Below, in pieces: positions 58,945-64,000 of a stretch of DNA of 64,000 bases. Each line of letters opens with the position of its first letter. The stretch's first letter is position 1. Source of the stretch: Bacteroidales bacterium (GTDB lineage: Bacteria > Bacteroidota > Bacteroidia > Bacteroidales > UBA3663); NCBI GenBank assembly GCA_017561935.1, contig JAFZBE010000047.1, forward strand, positions 83,680 through 147,679, written 5' to 3'. Both the position numbers and the translations under genes were made by a program. The notes under the pieces were generated by a model. It did no database searches, was not told the DNA's origin, and was given only the letters and a program-made list of their open reading frames with translations.

Positions 58945-60036
58945 TTACTCCTTTCTAAGCACCAGTACCGAAATCTCGGGAGGGATTCCGATGCGGACGC
59001 GCGGTCCGACACAGCCGATGCCAGTGTTGACGTAAAGATATTGTGGATTGCCCGTCTGGTATTCGGGATAGGGCTGGGTAGGGTCTTCGGTTTGTTGACG
59101 TGCATCGTAAAGCCCTATCCATTCGGAGTACTTCCATCGTGCGGGACTCCATGAGCCAATCTTGCATTGTGTGGCGTGGGTGTGACCTGCCAACGCGAGA
59201 TCAATATGTGTGCGGGGCAGCACCTCCTTGCGCCAATGCGTCGGATTGTGGGTGAGGAGCACGGAGAAGAGAGAATCTGCGGCTGCGATGCCTCCCAATG
59301 GTGCCATGGCCTTGTCCAAATCACCGTATGTACTGAACGGCGGTTCGCCGATATTTTCTACACCAATTAATGCAATCTGTTGTGATGTTGTGTCGCCAGG
59401 CTGGCGACTCAGCATCACACAATTGTTCTTGAGCATGTGCCATCCCGCTTCTTCCTGGAGCATGATGAGGCTGTCAACGTCAGCATTACGACGACTTTGG
59501 TCGAAGCCTCGCACGTAATCGGCGTAGTCGTGATTACCCAAGATGCTATAGACGGGAACAAATCCCTGTCCATCGTGCCGCTTGATGCTGGCAATGTCGG
59601 CGATGGCCTGTCTGAAGGGTACGGCATCGGCAGCACGCAGGGTGACGAGGTCGCCCGTGAAGACTATCACGTCGGGCCGTGTCGCTGCAATGCTGTCAGT
59701 CAATTTCTTGAGGAAAGTGCTTCCCTCATCCTTATCGAACGAGTCGAGATGGAGGTCCGAGATCTGTGTGATGCGATAGCCATCGAATGATTCGGGAACG
59801 CGTGGCGATACAATCTGCACCTCATGAACTACAATTTGGCGTCGCGTGATGTAATGTCCCACAAGAGAGGCAATGCCCACTATGAGAAACATGACACAGA
59901 GGATGATCCGATTGACGAGGTGAGCTGTTGCCTTCTGTAGAAAGATCCTGAGCGTCCAATAGATGAATACATCTATCAGCAGCAATAGCAGAACCACAAA
60001 TGCAACGATGATGCCGTAGAATATGAGTCTTTGCAT
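58945..60036 (-). CDS. Metallophosphoesterase with N-terminal membrane spans
   Basis: 363 residues. Two N-terminal hydrophobic segments (about 5-27 and 42-62), then a calcineurin-like phosphoesterase domain: DLHLD (D94, H96), GDLV (D129), GNHD (N168, H169), LTHNPTHW and GHTHATQ (H285, H287). The set resembles YkuE/YaeI-type membrane phosphoesterases. The substrate is unknown. It lies 5 bp downstream of the GH51 gene and is probably cotranscribed with it. Confidence 0.88.
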   Translation of the reverse strand: MQRLIFYGIIVAFVVLLLLLIDVFIYWTLRIFLQKATAHLVNRIILCVMFLIVGIASLVGHYITRRQIVVHEVQIVSPRVPESFDGYRITQISDLHLDSFDKDEGSTFLKKLTDSIAATRPDVIVFTGDLVTLRAADAVPFRQAIADIASIKRHDGQGFVPVYSILGNHDYADYVRGFDQSRRNADVDSLIMLQEEAGWHMLKNNCVMLSRQPGDTTSQQIALIGVENIGEPPFSTYGDLDKAMAPLGGIAAADSLFSVLLTHNPTHWRKEVLPRTHIDLALAGHTHATQCKIGSWSPARWKYSEWIGLYDARQQTEDPTQPYPEYQTGNPQYLYVNTGIGCVGPRVRIGIPPEISVLVLRKE

Positions 60037-60041
60037 TTACT

Positions 60042-62090
60042 TTACTTGAAGATGTAAACTTGGAAGGTCTTGGCTCCGATGGTGATATCACGTGAAGAGG
60101 CATCGAACGCAGCCTTGACAGGGACAACTGAATCGGGGTGATCGAGAGAATTCTCGGCATCCAGGTTGTCGCTATGCAGCGTGATGACTTCTGCGGAAGC
60201 AAACTGCGCAGCCTTTTTCTTGTTGAGTAGATTGAGGTGGATAGATGTCGGAGTGTCGGATACATTGGCCACTTTGACGATGACTGAGCCAGCCGTCTCA
60301 TCGACCACGGCGCTTGCAAAGAGTCCGTCTTGCCCATCCTGTCCGGCTACAGGCTTGCCAGCCATGGTGAGCGGTAGGACACGCGTACCTTTATAATGGC
60401 TATAGAGCTGTTGGACATAGTAGCTGATGGAACGGAACGAACGGAAGTTGTCGAACCAGATAAGGTCGGGACGCCATTGCCAACCCTTCACATGGGCAAA
60501 GAGTGGGGCGTAGGTGGCCATGTGTACGATGTCGGCATTGCGTTCGATACCCGTGAGGAAAGCTGCCTCGTAGAGCGAGGTCTCGAAGTGGTTGCATTTC
60601 TTCTCCTTACCATCGGCATATTTGCCCTTGCCGTGACAGGCATATTCTCCTGCAAAGACTTTCGGCCCCTTGCGGTCGTAGCTGTCGTAGCGAAGACCAT
60701 GCGTGAGGAACCACTCCTCGTCGCGATAGAAGTGTTCGTCGTAGAGATCCACGCCCAGTTGCTTCATGCGAGGCTGCAACAGGTCGAAGTCCCAACCCTC
60801 GGAGTTGGGGCCTGTGGTGCCGATGATCTTGATCTCGGGACACTTCTTGCGAAGCACCTCGATGAATCGGGCTAGACGCTTGGTGTAGGCGGGATTGTCC
60901 TTGTAATCCCACTGCTCGTTGCCGATGGCAAGGAACTTGAGGTTGAAGGGCTCAGGGTGTCCCATCTCAGCACGAAGCTTGCCCCATGTGGTGGTGACGT
61001 CGCCATTGGCAAACTCAACGAGATCGACCGCATCCTGAATGTACGGATCAAGGTCTTCGACAGCTACATGATATTTTGCCTCATCCTTGATGTCATTCTC
61101 GTACTGACAGGTCATACCGCAGTTGAGCACGGGGAGAGGCTCGGCACCAAAATCTTCACTGAGCTGGAAATACTCGAAGAAGCCTAGACCGTAGGACTGA
61201 TAGTAGTCGGGATAGAAGCGATAGTCGAACTCAAACTGCCAGCGGTTGAGGTTCAGTGGGCGGTTCTCGACGGGACCTACGGTGTTCTTCCATTGGTAAC
61301 GGTCGGCGAGGTCCGTGCCTTCAACGATGCAGCCGCCGGGGAAACGGAAGATGCCTGGGTGAAGGTCGCAAAGCGCCTGGGCAAGATCCTGACGCATGCC
61401 TCCAGGACGATCCTTCCACGTCTTGGCAGGGAAGAGGCTCACATGTTCGAGGTCGAGACTCGGCCCATCAACGGCATCCTGTGGCTTGCGGAATTTGCTG
61501 TTGCGAAGGAATATGCGGAGCACGCCATCCTCACAGGTGGCGAAGGGAGTGAGATCGGCTTCATATTTCGCCCATTCATTGCCTTCGACAGTAATTTTGG
61601 CTGAGGCCAGCTTATGCTGATTGATGTCGAGTGCTTTGTCGCAGAGCTGCACCTCGAAATAGGCCTGGTTGCCCTGTCCTTCGGGTACGCGGGCATAGAC
61701 CGAGAACTTATAGGTCTCACCTTTTTTGACAGAGATGCCGAAGAAACCCTCGTTCTCAAGGGCGGTATGCTTGACGCGATGGCCCGAGAAGTGGAGGCGC
61801 GCATAGTGCGGATTGCGCTCGAAGGGGCCATCATCCAGAATCTCGACATTGCCTGTGGTGTTCCATCCCATCCAGGGATCATCAAACTCGAACGAGCGGT
61901 TCTTGACCATCTCGGCATAGAGGCCGCCATCGGCTCCGTAGTTGATGTCCTCGAAGAAGATGCCGTACATTGTAGGTTGGATTACTGCACCAGGCTTGGC
62001 TGTCTGGATGTCGAAGGTATGTGTCGTTTGAGCTGTGGATGTTCCACAGATAAAGGCTCCAAGGAGGAGTAGGGTGGTAATGGTTTTCAT
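60042..62090 (-). CDS. Exported GH51 alpha-L-arabinofuranosidase
   Basis: 682 residues with signal peptide MKTITTLLLLGAFICGTSTAQ. N-terminal CBM-like beta-sandwich at about 60-220, then a (beta/alpha)8 barrel: acid/base E392 in AIGNEQW and nucleophile E482 in VFAGEYAC, plus FRFPGGCIVEGTD and YDEHFYRD. A C-terminal beta domain closes the protein. It removes arabinose side chains from arabinoxylan or arabinan. It fits the xylan/pectin enzymes at 5-11 kb, though it is 50 kb away. Confidence 0.93.
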   Translation of the reverse strand: MKTITTLLLLGAFICGTSTAQTTHTFDIQTAKPGAVIQPTMYGIFFEDINYGADGGLYAEMVKNRSFEFDDPWMGWNTTGNVEILDDGPFERNPHYARLHFSGHRVKHTALENEGFFGISVKKGETYKFSVYARVPEGQGNQAYFEVQLCDKALDINQHKLASAKITVEGNEWAKYEADLTPFATCEDGVLRIFLRNSKFRKPQDAVDGPSLDLEHVSLFPAKTWKDRPGGMRQDLAQALCDLHPGIFRFPGGCIVEGTDLADRYQWKNTVGPVENRPLNLNRWQFEFDYRFYPDYYQSYGLGFFEYFQLSEDFGAEPLPVLNCGMTCQYENDIKDEAKYHVAVEDLDPYIQDAVDLVEFANGDVTTTWGKLRAEMGHPEPFNLKFLAIGNEQWDYKDNPAYTKRLARFIEVLRKKCPEIKIIGTTGPNSEGWDFDLLQPRMKQLGVDLYDEHFYRDEEWFLTHGLRYDSYDRKGPKVFAGEYACHGKGKYADGKEKKCNHFETSLYEAAFLTGIERNADIVHMATYAPLFAHVKGWQWRPDLIWFDNFRSFRSISYYVQQLYSHYKGTRVLPLTMAGKPVAGQDGQDGLFASAVVDETAGSVIVKVANVSDTPTSIHLNLLNKKKAAQFASAEVITLHSDNLDAENSLDHPDSVVPVKAAFDASSRDITIGAKTFQVYIFK

Positions 62091-62132
62091 TGTATAGAAG
62101 GAATAGGAGTGATCGGAATAATGGAGCTGCCG

Positions 62133-62690
62133 CTAATCGTTTTCAAATTTCAGTTCGCCGTTTTTCCAGGCCTTGTACTTGTCGGCAAGGAGTGCGATGA
62201 ATTTGCTGATCTGTTGCATGGCGACCTTGGTGGGTTCGCTGATCTCACGTTTCTGCATGTTGAGGATCATAAGTCCGTAGAGTGCGGTGAAGCAGGTGTC
62301 GAGTTCGCCGAGTTTTTTCTCGCCTTCTTTACCACGCAGTTCCACAATATAGGGGAGGGTGGAGTAGAAGCAAGAGGTATAGATGGCATCGTGGCCTTCC
62401 TTGAGCATGCGCAAATGCAAGTCTGTCATATCGCTAACGACATTTTCGTTGATTTGCAGGTGCCCGCTTTGGCGTTTGCCTTCGGTGAGCATCATGTCAC
62501 GCAGTTCGAGATACCATTGTCGGATAGCGGGGAGCTGTTCGTCGGGCACGATACCTCTGAAACGGCTTATCAGAAGCTGGTCGATACGATCTTCGTCCAA
62601 GTCGCATGCCCGAAGTAAGTCCTCGACCTGCCACATGTAAAGCAGATACTCGGCGATGTTTTCTTTTCTCTTTTGTTGTGCAATAATCAT
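62133..62690 (-). CDS. DUF4924 family protein
   Basis: 185 residues, all helical, starting MIIAQQKRKENIAEYLLYMWQVEDLLRA, with DLHLRMLKEGHDAIYTSCFYSTLPYIVELRGK. This matches the Bacteroidota DUF4924 family of unknown function. It starts 9 bp after the RelA/SpoT stop codon, so it is likely in the same operon. No catalytic residues were recognised. Confidence 0.82.
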   Translation of the reverse strand: MIIAQQKRKENIAEYLLYMWQVEDLLRACDLDEDRIDQLLISRFRGIVPDEQLPAIRQWYLELRDMMLTEGKRQSGHLQINENVVSDMTDLHLRMLKEGHDAIYTSCFYSTLPYIVELRGKEGEKKLGELDTCFTALYGLMILNMQKREISEPTKVAMQQISKFIALLADKYKAWKNGELKFEND

Positions 62691-62699
62691 TGTCGGGTA

Positions 62700-64000
62700 T
62701 TATTTGTTTTTTATGTGTGCCTTGTCGATGCCGTGTACTTTCTTGAGTTCGGCACACATCTTATTGACGACTTTGGTATCGCCGGTGTTGAATGTGATAT
62801 ATCCTTTGAATAGGCCATCCTTGCATTCAATATGGATATTGACGATGTTGCATGAGCATACTTCGCCGATGACGTGAGTGATGGTGTTGAGCAGACCTTG
62901 TGTGTCGATGCCTGAGAGCTCGATGGTGGTGGAACGTGGAACGTACTCTTCCTTGGGTGGTTGGACTTTCTTTTTTTTCGTCTTGGTGACCATGCCAATG
63001 AGGTTGGAGAACATGCCCTTCTTCTTGGTCTCATCGGGAGTCGCTGGTTCAATCTGATTATTGGCCCTCAGCCAGCCACGAATCTTGGCACGCGCTTTAG
63101 TGGTGGTTACCCAGTTGAACCATTCCTTGGTTACCATCTCCTTTTCAGAAGTGATAATCTCGACCTGCTGGCCGTTCTCAAGTGTGGTGTTGAGAGGTTT
63201 CAGTTCGTGGTCTATGCGCGCCGCTTCGGCATGGATGCCAATATCGGTGTGGATGGTGAAGGCAAAGTCGAGGGCAGTGGCTTCCTTGGGCAGTTGTGTC
63301 AGCTCGCCTTTCGTGGTGAACACATAGATTGACTTCGAGAGCACGTTGAGGTTGATTTGCGCAAGGAAGTCCATCGCATTGGGCGCAGGATTGTCGAGGA
63401 TGTCCTTGATGTCCTTCATCCATTTGCCGAGATCATTGTCCGAAATCTTTCCCGACTTGTACTTCCAGTGGGCGGCATCGCCTTCTTCGGCTTTTTGGTT
63501 CATCCTTTCCGAACGAATCTGCACCTCGATCCAGTTGTTGTCGGGACCCATGATGGTTACCTGCAGTGCCTGATAGCCCGATTCCTTGGGATGTGATATC
63601 CAGTCACGAATGCGGTCGGGGTGTATCTTGTAGATGCTGGTCAAGACATTATATATGCGCCAGCAGTCGGTCTTCTCGTTCTCGGGGCTGGAGGGTGTGA
63701 ATACGATGCGGGCTGCGTAAAGGTCATAGATTTCGTCGAAGGAGATGTGTTTCTTCTGCATCTTGCGCCAGACCGAATAAATCGTCTTGATGCGATAGGT
63801 GAAGGTGTATTTCAGACCAAGGTCATCGAGCAGGGATTTGACAGGGGCAGCAAACGTTGTGAAGAGCAGCTTGTAGTTCTCTTCTGCTTCCTGCATTCGA
63901 CTCTTGAGCATCTCGTATTCTTTCGGATGATTGTATTTCAAGCCCAAGTCCTCGAGTTCCTTCTTGATGTTGTATAGTCCGAGACGATCGGCGATGGGGG
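62700..64000 (-). CDS. RelA/SpoT family (p)ppGpp synthetase/hydrolase, partial
   Basis: At least 433 residues are present; the N-terminal (HD hydrolase) part lies beyond the window end. The frame is open to position 64000. Visible in order: end of the HD region (ADRLGLYNIKKELEDLGLKY), synthetase domain (RIKTIYSVWRKMQKKHISFDEIYDLYAARIVF, HPKESGYQALQVTIMGPDNNWIEVQIRSERMN), TGS domain (YVFTTKGELTQLPKEATALDFAFTIHTDIG) and C-terminal ACT domain (STTIELSGIDTQGLLNTITHVIGEV). It controls the stringent response. DUF4924 follows 9 bp downstream. Confidence 0.95.
   Translation of the reverse strand, partial: PIADRLGLYNIKKELEDLGLKYNHPKEYEMLKSRMQEAEENYKLLFTTFAAPVKSLLDDLGLKYTFTYRIKTIYSVWRKMQKKHISFDEIYDLYAARIVFTPSSPENEKTDCWRIYNVLTSIYKIHPDRIRDWISHPKESGYQALQVTIMGPDNNWIEVQIRSERMNQKAEEGDAAHWKYKSGKISDNDLGKWMKDIKDILDNPAPNAMDFLAQINLNVLSKSIYVFTTKGELTQLPKEATALDFAFTIHTDIGIHAEAARIDHELKPLNTTLENGQQVEIITSEKEMVTKEWFNWVTTTKARAKIRGWLRANNQIEPATPDETKKKGMFSNLIGMVTKTKKKKVQPPKEEYVPRSTTIELSGIDTQGLLNTITHVIGEVCSCNIVNIHIECKDGLFKGYITFNTGDTKVVNKMCAELKKVHGIDKAHIKNK

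Noticed and set aside
1-64000. tRNA, rRNA or insertion-sequence transposase genes
   Set aside because: None were recognised on reading; short or divergent ones could be missed without a covariance search.

Overview
The window comes from a Bacteroidota chromosome of the Bacteroidales, most likely Prevotella/Segatella-like. Three lines of evidence support this. Almost every recognisable promoter carries the Bacteroidota -7 box TAnnTTTG, often with a TTTG at -33 about 20 nt upstream. The secreted proteins are Bacteroidales families (DUF4450, DUF4924, DUF2723, FISUMP-like lipoproteins, GH115, GH51, PL1). The ribosomal proteins S14, S4 and L36 lack full sets of zinc-binding cysteines. No tRNA or rRNA gene was seen.

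Layout. 0-2.3 kb: hypothetical genes. 2.4-4.9 kb: an AmmeMemoRadiSam pair, a MEMO1-AMMECR1 fusion followed by its radical SAM enzyme. 4.9-11.4 kb: exported plant-polysaccharide enzymes (PL1 pectate lyase, CE6/SASA-type esterase lipoprotein, GH115 alpha-glucuronidase). 11.4-13.2 kb: a promoter, a 27-residue membrane microprotein, a small exported protein and a glycan-binding-type exported protein. 13.6-32.2 kb: the str, S10, spc and alpha ribosomal operons fused into one long co-oriented block from rpsL to rplQ, including fusA, secY, map, infA and rpoA. Several spacers in this block are unusually long and can fold. 32.3-46.6 kb: housekeeping and envelope genes (sufS, murI, a DUF4450 protein, a DUF2723/GT117 membrane protein, a polysaccharide deacetylase, ispD, dxr, rseP, an RlmI-like rRNA methyltransferase).

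46.6-49.6 kb is the most unusual part. A GxxExxY PD-(D/E)XK nuclease gene sits inside an array of roughly 80-90 bp palindromes. folA follows, then a MITE-like inverted-repeat element, then a second array of eleven 42-bp hairpin units. The two arrays share the core GTCCGTAGA. After them comes a candidate structured RNA of about 300 nt with its own promoter and terminator.

49.6-56.3 kb is an accessory island of three small unknown proteins and five paralogous exported FISUMP-like proteins (seven modules), plus a short exported protein with a T9SS-like C-terminus. 56.4-64 kb: a restriction-modification-like gene remnant, an AAA ATPase with a DUF234-like nuclease domain, an M23 peptidase, a metallophosphoesterase, a GH51 arabinofuranosidase, a DUF4924 protein and the 3' part of a RelA/SpoT gene that runs off the window.

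Three themes recur. Palindromic repeats occupy intergenic and even coding DNA, with two related elements kept in frame inside genes. CTAG-rich tracts precede two start codons. Three promoters place the -7 box exactly 4 nt before the ATG, which implies essentially leaderless mRNAs.
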